A stretch of 64,000 nt of DNA. Origin: Propionimicrobium sp. PCR01-08-3 (GTDB lineage Bacteria > Actinomycetota > Actinomycetes > Propionibacteriales > Propionibacteriaceae). Shown here in pieces: positions 17,737-25,918 of the stretch (the stretch's first letter is position 1; each line of letters opens with the position of its first letter). A model generated the notes under the pieces. The model was given only the letters and a program-made list of their open reading frames with translations. It was not told the DNA's origin and searched no databases. The stretch covers positions 1,178,001 to 1,242,000 of the forward strand of contig NZ_CP127390.1 of NCBI RefSeq assembly GCF_030286045.1, in the 5' to 3' direction. Made by a program: the position numbers and the translations under genes.

Positions 17737-17811
17737 TCAGGCGTTGGGACGCTTGCCGTGGTTTGCGGAGTGCTTGCGACGATCGCGACGCTTGCGGCCA
17801 CCTTTTCCCAT
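17737..17811 (-). CDS. 50S ribosomal protein bL37 (24 residues)
   Basis: A 24-residue very basic peptide beginning MGKGGRKRRDRRK and ending in the diagnostic NHGKRPNA. This matches bL37, a tiny ribosomal protein described in mycobacterial ribosomes and widespread in actinobacteria. A strong ribosome site, GGAGG (complement of 17820-17824), lies 8 bases upstream of the ATG. The gene is too short for most gene finders. The rest of 17487-18137 shows only the hairpin at 17551-17596 and no other gene that I can support. Confidence 0.88.
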   Translation of the reverse strand: MGKGGRKRRDRRKHSANHGKRPNA

Positions 17812-18137
17812 GTTCGAGACCTCCAGATCTACCGGTGAATGCGCTGAACACGCGATCAACCATTTTGCCAAAACCTGAGATCAATCCCAAACCGTGCGGC
17901 AAACAGCTCGATTGCCCGGCCCTGCCGGCCTGCGTCCTGGCGCTCGTAGGCAGCCTTGCGATCACCGACCGTTCGCATCGGATCGAACCCATATCGAACC
18001 CATATCCGGCCCCGCGGACTCACCTCGACCCGCGGCCAGTTTCACCCATTGCAGGTATCGCCTAGCGTGCTTTTCAGCCTGCCGCGACCACCGCCACGGG
18101 ATGGGACGCCCCGCGAACCGGTCTGCAGACGCCGTCT

Positions 18138-19625
18138 ATGGTGGAAGTCATGCGGCGCCTGTCTGAGGTGATGAACACCTACTGTGGACTCTACGAGGCA
18201 GACAGGACATGGCTCACCTCGTTGGTCAGCGAATGGCAGTTGTTTGCCGACACGAGCTTTTCCGATCTCGTCTTGTGGCTGCCCGACGCGGACGACGACA
18301 ACATCTTCTGGGCGGGGGCCCAGATTCGCCCGGTGACCGGTCCGACCGCGCTGGACGACGACGTGGTGGGCGAGGACATCCGCTATGAGGCCGACTCCAT
18401 GGTGACCGCGGCGTATCTGAGCCACGAGATCATGGAGACGAGCGACAACAATCTTCGCGCCGGCATACCGGTCGATACCTGGGCCATCCCGATCATTCGG
18501 CACGACGAATGCATCGCGGTGGTGGAACGTCACACGAACCGGATGGGGGTGCGCGCCCCGGGCGCGCTGGAGGACACCTACCTCGCGGTCGCCGACGTGC
18601 TCAGCGCGATGCTATGGCATGGCGAGTTCCCGATCGATCCGCCGAGCGACCCGACGGCCAGCCCCCGCGTGGGTGACGGGTTGATGTGGGTCGACACCGA
18701 CGGCACGATCCGCTACTGCTCGCCGAACGCGGTCAGCTGCATGCGCAAACTCGGTGCTGCCGGTGATCTGCTGGGTGACGACGTGCGTCATCTGCTGCCG
18801 GCGGTGACCGTGGAGTTCAATCGCGAGCGCGAAGGGGCGTCGTCCGGGCAACCGGTGCGGGCCGGCTGGGAAGTGACCGTGGAGCGGCCGCAGGCCAGCG
18901 TCCGATTGCGGATTCTGCCGCTCACCGAGGACGCGAACTGGGTGGCCACCATCGTGCTGTGCCGCGATGTCACCGTGCTGCGCGAACGCGAGCGCCAACT
19001 GGTGACCAAGGACGCGACCATTCGCGAGATCCACCACAGGGTGAAGAACAATCTGCAGACCGTGGCAGCGCTGCTGAGGCTGCAATCGCGCCGGATGAAC
19101 AGTCCGGAGGGGCGCGATGCACTGCGGGACGCCCAGCGCCGCGTGCAGTCGATCGCGGCCGTGCACGAGATCCTTTCCCAGGGATTCGACGAGGCCGTCC
19201 CCTTCGATCAGATCGCCGACCGGATCTTGTTGATGGTGGGGGACGTCGCCTCAGCTGCGGGTCAGGTGATCGCTCGCCGCGAGGGAACGTTCGGCTCGGT
19301 GCCCGGCGACATCGCGACCTCGCTGTCGCTGGTGATGACCGAGCTATGCCAAAACGCGATCGAGCACGGCCTGCAGTCGAACAACGGAACGGTGATCGTG
19401 CATGCGGTGCATGAGCACAACAAGCTCATCCTGGAAGTGATCGACGACGGCGCAGGACTACCCGATGGCTTCGATCTGAGCGGTGCCAGCAGCCTGGGGC
19501 TGTCCATCGTGGCGACACTGGTGGGTGACCTGAACGGCGGATTCATGCTTCGGGACAACCAGGGCCGTCCCGGAGCCACCGCCCGCGTGGAGATCGAGCT
19601 TCGCGGCCCGCAAGCCCTCTCCTGA
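18138..19625 (+). CDS. pdtaS: Sensor histidine kinase, PdtaS-like
   Basis: A 495-residue soluble kinase: an N-terminal GAF-like domain (about 1-165), a PAS-like domain (about 185-285), a HisKA_2 dimerisation domain with EIHHRVKNNLQTVAALLRLQ (phosphoacceptor His near 299), and an HATPase domain with N-box ELCQNAIEHGL, G1 DDGAGLP and a later GLSIV. Domain order and neighbours (sigH/rshA, whiB1) match mycobacterial PdtaS, whose partner PdtaR is an ANTAR RNA-binding antiterminator; no pdtaR is in this window. ATG 18138 is used; ATG 18150, seven bases after TATGGT (18137-18142), is an alternative. No membrane helices are seen, so sensing is probably cytosolic. Confidence 0.88.
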   Translation: MVEVMRRLSEVMNTYCGLYEADRTWLTSLVSEWQLFADTSFSDLVLWLPDADDDNIFWAGAQIRPVTGPTALDDDVVGEDIRYEADSMVTAAYLSHEIMETSDNNLRAGIPVDTWAIPIIRHDECIAVVERHTNRMGVRAPGALEDTYLAVADVLSAMLWHGEFPIDPPSDPTASPRVGDGLMWVDTDGTIRYCSPNAVSCMRKLGAAGDLLGDDVRHLLPAVTVEFNREREGASSGQPVRAGWEVTVERPQASVRLRILPLTEDANWVATIVLCRDVTVLRERERQLVTKDATIREIHHRVKNNLQTVAALLRLQSRRMNSPEGRDALRDAQRRVQSIAAVHEILSQGFDEAVPFDQIADRILLMVGDVASAAGQVIARREGTFGSVPGDIATSLSLVMTELCQNAIEHGLQSNNGTVIVHAVHEHNKLILEVIDDGAGLPDGFDLSGASSLGLSIVATLVGDLNGGFMLRDNQGRPGATARVEIELRGPQALS

Positions 19626-19642
19626 GTTTCTTGGGAGTTTCG

Positions 19643-19894
19643 TCAGCTGTTGCGCAGTCGGGCCCGAGAGGCGCGACGCTTCATGGCGCGGCGTTCGTCT
19701 TCTGACATCCCACCCCATACGCCGTGATCCTGTCCGGCTTCCAGCGCCCACTTCAGGCATTCTTCGCGTGCCTCGCAGCGCCGGCAGACCATCTTCGCCT
19801 CCTCGACCTGGGCCAGGGCAGGCCCCGTGTTGCCGATGGGGAAGAAAAGTTCCGGGTCTTCTGTCAGACAAGCTGCGCGGTGGCGCCAGTCCAT
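19643..19894 (-). CDS. whiB1: WhiB family iron-sulfur regulator, WhiB1-like
   Basis: An 83-residue protein with the four cluster-binding cysteines C9, C37, C40 and C46, the GVWGG turn at 58-62 and a basic C-terminal tail (RRAMKRRASRARLR) for DNA binding. WhiB1 in mycobacteria holds an NO-sensitive [4Fe-4S] cluster, binds sigma region 4 and is essential. The position convergent with pdtaS is the same as in mycobacteria. AGGAG precedes the ATG by 9 bases. A possible promoter is at 19950-19978. Confidence 0.93.
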   Translation of the reverse strand: MDWRHRAACLTEDPELFFPIGNTGPALAQVEEAKMVCRRCEAREECLKWALEAGQDHGVWGGMSEDERRAMKRRASRARLRNS

Positions 19895-19949
19895 GTGTGG
19901 GGACTCCTATTCGTTCGGTGAGATAAATCGCCAACCCGTTAACCTTGCC

Positions 19950-19978
19950 ATGAATGATCAAATTCCGGTAGGGGTCAA
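19950..19978 (-). promoter_or_regulatory. Candidate promoter of whiB1
   Basis: On the minus strand TTGACC (complement of 19973-19978) and ATTCAT (complement of 19950-19955) are spaced by 17 bases. The expected start of transcription near 19943 gives a leader of about 50 bases that contains the AGGAG ribosome site. The remainder of 19979-20103 shows only a short GC-rich palindrome. Confidence 0.4.
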
Positions 19979-20103
19979 CCCGGGTTTGCCGCAACTTTGT
20001 CGCAAATCGACCTGTGCTGTGAGCGAATCAAATGCCGGAGCCCGGCCGTGGTCGGGCCGACCACGCGCGGACGCATGGATCGGCTGACCCACGACTTCGG
20101 TTC

Positions 20104-23100
20104 TCAGCTGCCGGCGTTCGGCTGGCCGGCGCTCAGCGCGGATTCGAGCAGGGCCTGTTCTTCGGCCCGGTGCACGGCCGACGAACCGGTCGACGCGGCC
20201 GCTCCCATCGGACGCGTGAACGGGCGCAGGGTGAAGTCATGCCCCAGGCGCTGGCTCATCGCGGGCTGGAAGTGCAACCGCAGGAATTCCCACGGCCCCT
20301 GGTTGGCGGGCTCATCTTGTACCCAGCGAATGTCGTCGACGTGGCCGAACTGCTCCAGTTCGGCGGCCAGCGCCGCATCGGGCAGCGGGAAGATCCGCTC
20401 CAGGGTGAGGATCGCGACCTTGTCCTGCAGGCCCAGCTGCTCTCTTTGCTGTACCAGATCCCAGCGGATCTTGCCCGAGCACAGCAAGATACGTTCGACC
20501 TTCGAAGGATCGGTGATCGTCGGATCGGGCAGCACCGGACGCCAGGTGCCGGAGGTGAAATCTTCCGGCTGCGAGACCGCAAGCTTGTTGCGGAGCATCG
20601 ACTTGGGCGTGGCGACCACCAGCGGGCGATGCCAGTTGACCTGGGCGTGCTGGCGCAGCAGGTGGAAGTAGCTGGCGGGCGTCGAAGGCTGGCAGACCGC
20701 CATGTTGTCCCCGGCACACATCTGCAGGAAGCGTTCGATGCGGGCGCTCGAGTGGTCCGGGCCGGCTCCCTCGTAACCGTGCGGCAACAGCAATACGACG
20801 CCCGACTTCTGCGTCCACTTGGCGAAGCCGGAGGCGACGAATTCGTCCAGGATGGTCTGGCCGCCGTTGGCGAAGTCGCCGTACTGGGCCTCCCAGCAGA
20901 CCAGAGAGCCGGGCGCGGCGACCGAGTAGCCGTATTCGAAGCCGATGGCGGCGTATTCGCTGAGCAGCGAGTCATAGATGTCGAAGGGTGCCTGGTCGGA
21001 CGAAAGGTGCTTCAACGGCACCCAGGACTCACTGGTCAGGTGATCGACGATCGCCCCGAAACGCTGGCTGAAGGTGCCGCGCCTGGTGTCCTGGCCCACC
21101 AGACGGACGGGGTAGCCGTCCATCAGCAGGCTGCCGAAGGCGAGCAACTCTCCGGTCGCCCAGTCGATCGGGCCCTCATGAATGGCCTTCACCCGGCGAG
21201 CGAGCTGCGGAGCGAGCTTCGGATGCACATGGAAACCCTGGGGGAGACTGCTGTAAACCGAGGCGACGGCCTCGATCTGTTCCGGATCGGCTGCCGTGCC
21301 GACCTCGGCCTTGCGCTTCGACGGATACACCGGCACCAGCCGGTAGGTCTCGTCGTCCATCGGTACCTCGGGGTCGCGCACGGCAGTGAACACTTCTTCG
21401 AGCCGGTCACGGAATTTGTTCACCGCCTGCTCGGCATCGGCCAGCGAGATATCGCCGCGGCCGATCAGCTGTTCGGTATACAGCTTGCGTACCGGACGCT
21501 TCTTCTCGATCAGACCGTAGGTGAGGGGCTGCGTGAAGCTCGGCTCGTCGCCCTCGTTGTGGCCGCGCCGGCGATAGCAGAGCATGTCGATGACGACATC
21601 CTTCGCGAATCGTTGCCGGTACTCGAAGGCGAGTTGGGCGGCCAGCGCACAGGAGTCCGGGTCATCGCCATTGACATGGATGACGGGAGCCTGAACCGCC
21701 TTGGCGACATCGGTCGCGTACACGGAGCTGCGTCCGTCTGCGGGGCCGGTGGTGAAACCGATCTGGTTGTTCACCACCAGATGGATGGTGCCGCCGTTGC
21801 GGTAGGGACGCAGCTGGCTCATCTGCAGTGTCTCGTAGATCACGCCCTGGCCGGCGAACGAGGCATCGCCGTGGGTGAGCACCGGAAGCACCGGATGCGG
21901 GTTTTGCTGAAGCGAGGAGTCGGTGATCGCCAATCGGTCGTTCTTGGCGCGCGCGATGCCCTCGAGCACCGGATCCACGGCCTCCAGATGTGACGGGTTG
22001 GCGGCGAGCGAGGTCCGCACGGTGCGTCCGCTTGCCGCGGTGTATTCACCATCGGACCCGAGATGGTATTTGACGTCGCCGCTGATGACTTCTTCGTCGA
22101 CCGCCCGGTTGTCGAATTCGCGGAAGATCTGCGAATAGGCCTTGCCGACGATATTGGCGAGCACATTCAGCCGGCCGCGGTGCGGCATGCCGATGCAGAT
22201 CTCCGCGATCGAGTCGTCGGCCGCCAGCTCACAGATCTCCGACAAGATCACGATCGCCGACTCGGCACCCTCCATGCTGAATCGGGTCTGGCCGACGTAC
22301 TTGGTCTGCAGAAAGGTCTCGAAGACCTCCGCCTCGCTCAGCTCGTCGAGGATACGCAGGTGCTCGGTGCGGGGCCGGGACTGGTGCGGCGCTTCCAGCC
22401 GTTGCTGGAACCACTGCCGCTGCTCGGGATCGTGAATGTGCATGTACTCGATACCCATCGTGTGCGAATAGGTATCGCGCAGCACGTCGAGAATCTGCCG
22501 CAAGGTCATGAAGCCGAGCTGCTCGCCGGCGAAGCGTCCCACCGGGAATTCGCGGTCAAGATCCCACAGCGTCAGGCCGTGGGTTTCGAGCTCCAGGTCG
22601 GGGTGGGTCCGCATCTTGTACTCGAGCGGATCGACATCGGCCTGCAGATGGCCGAGATGGCGGAAGGAGTTGACCAGCGACACCACCCGCGCCTGTTTGC
22701 TGACGTGATTGGTGCGGTTGGTCGGGATGTCGGCAGCCCACTTGAGCGGCGGATAGGGGATGCGCAGGGCCTCGAAGATCTGCTCATAGAAGCCGTCGGC
22801 GCCGAGCAGCAGTTGGTGCATCTTGCGCAGGAATTCGCCACTCTGGGCGCCCTGGATGACCCGGTGGTCATAGGTGGAGGTCAGCGTGGTGACCTTGCTG
22901 ACGGCCATCTGGGTGAGGGCGACCTGGCTGGTGCCCTCGAAATCGGGAGCGTAGGCGATCGAACCCACGCCGAGGATCAGACCTTGTCCGGGCATCAATC
23001 GGGGCACCGACATGTTGGTGCCGAGCCCACCGGGATTGGTCAGCGAAGCGGTGGTGTGGGCGAAGTCGTCGACGACCAGCTTGCCGTCGCGTGCCTTGTG

Positions 23101-23907
23101 AATGAGGGCTTCGTATTCTGCATAGAACTGGGCGAAGTTCAGATCTTCGCAGGCCTTGATATTGGGCACCAGGAGCTGGCGCTGATCGCCCTTGACGACA
23201 TCGACGGCGATGCCCAGATTGATGTCCTGGTGCTCCACCAGCACCGGCTTGCCGTCGGCGGTCTCGTCGTAGGAGCAGTTCATCGAGGGCACGGCCCGGA
23301 TGGCCTGGATCATCGCATAGCCGATGATGTGGGTGAAGCTCACCTTTCCACCGCGGCTGCGCCGTAAGAAGTTGTTGATGGTGGCGCGGTTCTCGAGCAC
23401 GAGCTTCATCGGAACACTGCGCACCGAGGTCGCCGTCGGCATCGACCGGGAGGCGTCCATATTGCGGGCGGTGCGCATCGGCGCGCCCTTCATCACGGTG
23501 CGGCGCGGGCCGTCCTCGGAAAGCCGGGTACGCAGATAGGGGTTGGGCACCTCGGGGCCCAAGCCGGACGCAGTACCGGGCTGACTGGGAGACTCGGTAC
23601 GTTCATCCTTGGGCTCGACCGTGGCGACCGGGGGAGTCGGCGATACCGCGGCGGCGGCCTTCTGCTGAGCGCCGGATGGCTGCTCGGCAGCCGTTTCGGT
23701 GGCCGGGGCACCTTGTTGGTGCACTGACGGCGAAGCGGGGGTTGGTGGTGGTGTGGGGGAGGACGGGTCGGGGGTGGTGGTCGTATTCGGTTGAGAGCTG
23801 AAGAACGTCACCCACTGTGGGTCGACCGAGGAGGGATCGTTCTCGTAGCGCTCACGCATATCTTCGATGAGCCAGTCATTGGCGCCGAAATCGTCAAAGT
23901 TGGACAT
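20104..23907 (-). CDS. kgd: Multifunctional 2-oxoglutarate metabolism enzyme (E1/E2 fusion)
   Basis: A 1267-residue actinobacterial Kgd/SucA fusion. The N terminus FDDFGANDWLIEDMRERYEN is the E1 docking segment. A Pro/Ala/Thr-rich linker follows (about 40-150), then an E2-type acyltransferase domain ending in the catalytic DHRVIQGAQSGEFL, then the thiamine-diphosphate E1 domain (about 400-1267). There is no lipoyl domain, so a partner E2 must supply it. It decarboxylates 2-oxoglutarate in the TCA cycle; mycobacterial Kgd is inhibited by the FHA protein GarA. The start MSNFDD at 23907 is the conserved N terminus; the frame is open to 24003 without support. A TTGACA box lies upstream at 24117-24122. 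Confidence 0.94.
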   Translation of the reverse strand: MSNFDDFGANDWLIEDMRERYENDPSSVDPQWVTFFSSQPNTTTTPDPSSPTPPPTPASPSVHQQGAPATETAAEQPSGAQQKAAAAVSPTPPVATVEPKDERTESPSQPGTASGLGPEVPNPYLRTRLSEDGPRRTVMKGAPMRTARNMDASRSMPTATSVRSVPMKLVLENRATINNFLRRSRGGKVSFTHIIGYAMIQAIRAVPSMNCSYDETADGKPVLVEHQDINLGIAVDVVKGDQRQLLVPNIKACEDLNFAQFYAEYEALIHKARDGKLVVDDFAHTTASLTNPGGLGTNMSVPRLMPGQGLILGVGSIAYAPDFEGTSQVALTQMAVSKVTTLTSTYDHRVIQGAQSGEFLRKMHQLLLGADGFYEQIFEALRIPYPPLKWAADIPTNRTNHVSKQARVVSLVNSFRHLGHLQADVDPLEYKMRTHPDLELETHGLTLWDLDREFPVGRFAGEQLGFMTLRQILDVLRDTYSHTMGIEYMHIHDPEQRQWFQQRLEAPHQSRPRTEHLRILDELSEAEVFETFLQTKYVGQTRFSMEGAESAIVILSEICELAADDSIAEICIGMPHRGRLNVLANIVGKAYSQIFREFDNRAVDEEVISGDVKYHLGSDGEYTAASGRTVRTSLAANPSHLEAVDPVLEGIARAKNDRLAITDSSLQQNPHPVLPVLTHGDASFAGQGVIYETLQMSQLRPYRNGGTIHLVVNNQIGFTTGPADGRSSVYATDVAKAVQAPVIHVNGDDPDSCALAAQLAFEYRQRFAKDVVIDMLCYRRRGHNEGDEPSFTQPLTYGLIEKKRPVRKLYTEQLIGRGDISLADAEQAVNKFRDRLEEVFTAVRDPEVPMDDETYRLVPVYPSKRKAEVGTAADPEQIEAVASVYSSLPQGFHVHPKLAPQLARRVKAIHEGPIDWATGELLAFGSLLMDGYPVRLVGQDTRRGTFSQRFGAIVDHLTSESWVPLKHLSSDQAPFDIYDSLLSEYAAIGFEYGYSVAAPGSLVCWEAQYGDFANGGQTILDEFVASGFAKWTQKSGVVLLLPHGYEGAGPDHSSARIERFLQMCAGDNMAVCQPSTPASYFHLLRQHAQVNWHRPLVVATPKSMLRNKLAVSQPEDFTSGTWRPVLPDPTITDPSKVERILLCSGKIRWDLVQQREQLGLQDKVAILTLERIFPLPDAALAAELEQFGHVDDIRWVQDEPANQGPWEFLRLHFQPAMSQRLGHDFTLRPFTRPMGAAASTGSSAVHRAEEQALLESALSAGQPNAGS

Positions 23908-24116
23908 ACGTGCTGCGGCCGGACGCCGCTTCGCCCCTTCCCTGATAGGCACTGCACGAACCGCGGACCCGCCTCCCGGCCACGGCCGGGAACCAGATCC
24001 CACCCCGACCTACCGGTGTTCGATTTCGGATCTGCCGCATCGCGCCTGGCATAACGGCGTCCATCGCCAGATCCGAACTGCCGAACACCCATCGGTAGTT
24101 CAAGGTGCAATTGTTT

Positions 24117-24122
24117 TGTCAA
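24117..24122 (-). promoter_or_regulatory. Candidate -35 box upstream of kgd
   Basis: TTGACA, read leftward, is a perfect -35 consensus in the 217-base gap between the glycosyltransferase gene and kgd. A good -10 at 16-18 bases is not obvious, so the assignment is tentative. The leader would be about 180 bases and holds one GC-rich hairpin near 23972-23988. Confidence 0.35.
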
Positions 24123-24124
24123 CT

Positions 24125-25435
24125 CTAACGGGCGGAATCGGGTTCCGGGTGGACTCGGCCACACCGCCACGCCGATTTCAGTGCGAGCGTAACCGAGGTG
24201 AGACAAAGCGCGACCATCACGAGATTGCGCGCGACCAGCAAGCGGGTCTCGCCCGGATGTGCATGCTCGCTGATCAACCCCGAATAGTTCAACGGGAAGA
24301 CGAGATGGGTGAGGGCTGCGCAGACCAGTCCGAGGCCCGCCAGCAGGCGTGCGGCCACCTTGTCCTTGCGGGGCAGCGGCCTCGACAGCAGAACCGCGAG
24401 CGGGCCGCCCAGCCAGATCATGTACTGCGGGCTGAAGGTCTTATTGGCCATGATCGTCAGGCAGATGAGCGCCACCTGCGCGAGCAGAATGGCGTGGCCG
24501 CGCTGGGAGATGCAGGCGGCATCGTTGGCCTGGGCCAGACGATGCCCGGGCAGCCCCGCTCCGCCGAAGGCGATAAGCCAGCCGAGAACCAGCGCCAGGA
24601 CGACACTCGCGGCCAATAGGCAGTCGGCGGCGATGAGCCACTGGTCGACTCCGGGCCCATAGATCTCCCAGGCGTTATACTGCGATAACTCCGTGTAGTA
24701 CCGGTCGACCGGCGCAAATGCGTGCCGGATCATCGGCACGGTGGCCATGATCGACTCGATCTGCAGCCCGCGGTCGGATTGCCAGCCGAGGGGAGAAGCC
24801 GATCGCGTCCAGCCGAAGAAGGCGAGCGAGGCGAGCCCGAGTGCCGCGCCCGTCGTCAGGAATCCCCAGCTGCGTCGTTTGCCCCACCGATCGGTGCCCA
24901 ACATGGGTGCTATCAGCATCGCAGGCCACAGCTTCGTCGCCGCGCCGACGGCGATCGCTGCGCCGGAGGCGACCGGACGCCGGACTATCCAGATGGAAGC
25001 CGCCAGCACGGCCACCGCCGGCAGGAGATCGATCCGGAACCAGATCAGCGAGCCGATCGCGAAGGTGTAGCCGGCCCAGTAGCAGGCCGCGGCATGGCCC
25101 TGCGAATGCCACAGCCAGACAGTGGCGATGCCGTCGAGAACGGCCATCACCAGAACGAATGCGGCGACGTAGGCATTCTCTGATGGCCCGGCGACCAGCC
25201 GGATGGCGTCCAAGAAGACCGCGATCGGGGTGGGGTACTCGATCAGTGCACCGGCGACGCCGTCGTTCGCCAGCTGCCAGAAGTAGTAGCGCACGTCGTG
25301 GTCGATGAAGGTCTCGGCGTCGCTCCACAGCAGCGCCATCAATGCCCGGCTGAGCAGCCAGAAGGCGAATGCGACGAAGCCGGTCACCCACGCCATGCGC
25401 GCAGCGGCAGGCCGCTCGCCGTCCAAGAAGTGCAA
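24125..25435 (-). CDS. Polytopic membrane glycosyltransferase (DUF2029/GT87-like)
   Basis: A 436-residue integral membrane protein with about ten hydrophobic helices. An acidic residue pair in the first outer loop (IDHDVRYYFWQLANDG) and the later segment TFSPQYMIWL are typical of GT-C polyprenol-linked sugar transferases of the DUF2029 group. It probably adds a sugar to a cell-envelope glycan or glycolipid on the outer face; donor and acceptor are unknown. TTG 25435 is chosen because GGGAG (complement of 25442-25446) lies 6 bases before it; ATG 25396 is an alternative. The frame upstream runs into the tRNA-Arg gene and is not coding. Confidence 0.75.
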   Translation of the reverse strand: MHFLDGERPAAARMAWVTGFVAFAFWLLSRALMALLWSDAETFIDHDVRYYFWQLANDGVAGALIEYPTPIAVFLDAIRLVAGPSENAYVAAFVLVMAVLDGIATVWLWHSQGHAAACYWAGYTFAIGSLIWFRIDLLPAVAVLAASIWIVRRPVASGAAIAVGAATKLWPAMLIAPMLGTDRWGKRRSWGFLTTGAALGLASLAFFGWTRSASPLGWQSDRGLQIESIMATVPMIRHAFAPVDRYYTELSQYNAWEIYGPGVDQWLIAADCLLAASVVLALVLGWLIAFGGAGLPGHRLAQANDAACISQRGHAILLAQVALICLTIMANKTFSPQYMIWLGGPLAVLLSRPLPRKDKVAARLLAGLGLVCAALTHLVFPLNYSGLISEHAHPGETRLLVARNLVMVALCLTSVTLALKSAWRCGRVHPEPDSAR

Positions 25436-25471
25436 CCGGAACTCCCAGGTCTCAAACCCTGATGGGTGTGG

Positions 25472-25546
25472 TGGCGCCCCCGGCGCGATTCGAACGCGCG
25501 CTCCCGCCTCCGGAGGGCGGTGCTCTATCCCCTGAGCTACGGGGGC
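25472..25546 (-). tRNA. tRNA-Arg (anticodon CCG)
   Basis: A complete cloverleaf on the minus strand. The acceptor arms GCCCCCG and CGGGGGC pair fully, the discriminator is G, and the 3' CCA is encoded (complement of 25472-25474). The anticodon stem CCGCC/GGCGG frames the loop CTCCGGA, giving CCG (complement of 25511-25513). Confidence 0.96.
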
Positions 25547-25751
25547 AAGCCTCGCTGGACTTGCCTGGCAAACCGTTCGAGGCTTGCTGGGCACGGTTCA
25601 GGTTAGCACCGTGAAGCGCCCGGCAGGAAATGCGCGGTGCCACCGCGCAGATGGGCGCGGCGGCGCGTTCGCGGGCGGCCGGTGAACGCGCCCTGCCGGC
25701 CCAGTGAGTATCGGTACAAGACTCGCATCCCGGGGATCAGGGGCCTGTGGT

Positions 25752-25873
25752 CCGGCGGGTTCGAGTCGGCAACCTGGGGGTCAGGAGTTGCGGTTCAGCC
25801 AGGCGGAACCGGCGGGTTCGAGTCGGCAACCCGGGTCAGGGGTAACGGTTCAGCCGGGCGAAACCGGCAGGTT
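25752..25873 (+). repeat. Tandem repeat, two 55-57 base units plus a partial third
   Basis: Units begin at 25752 and 25809, and a partial one at 25864. Each starts CCGGCGGGTTCGAGTCGGCA and continues through a CGGTTCAGCC segment. It fills most of the 100 bases before the lysA promoter region. The remaining part of the 372-base gap 25547-25918 holds two good hairpins (25631-25649, 8-bp stem; 25662-25692, 9-bp stem) and no gene. Unit function is unknown. Confidence 0.75.
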
Positions 25874-25918
25874 GGACATTGTGGCAGCAATTGAATCGGT
25901 CTGGGAGAATAGGTCATC

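Noticed and set aside
20032-21993. A 653-codon open frame on the plus strand
   Set aside because: It is antisense to kgd, and its translation looks like reversed-codon noise.
25752-25873. CRISPR array
   Set aside because: The units are contiguous without unique spacers, there are only two and a part, and no cas genes are near.
25752-25873. Degenerate tRNA genes because of GGTTCGAGTC
   Set aside because: The flanking bases do not form T, acceptor or anticodon stems.
25547-25918. Lysine riboswitch or T-box before lysA
   Set aside because: Neither the lysine riboswitch core nor a T-box sequence is recognised, and the hairpins lie mostly far upstream.
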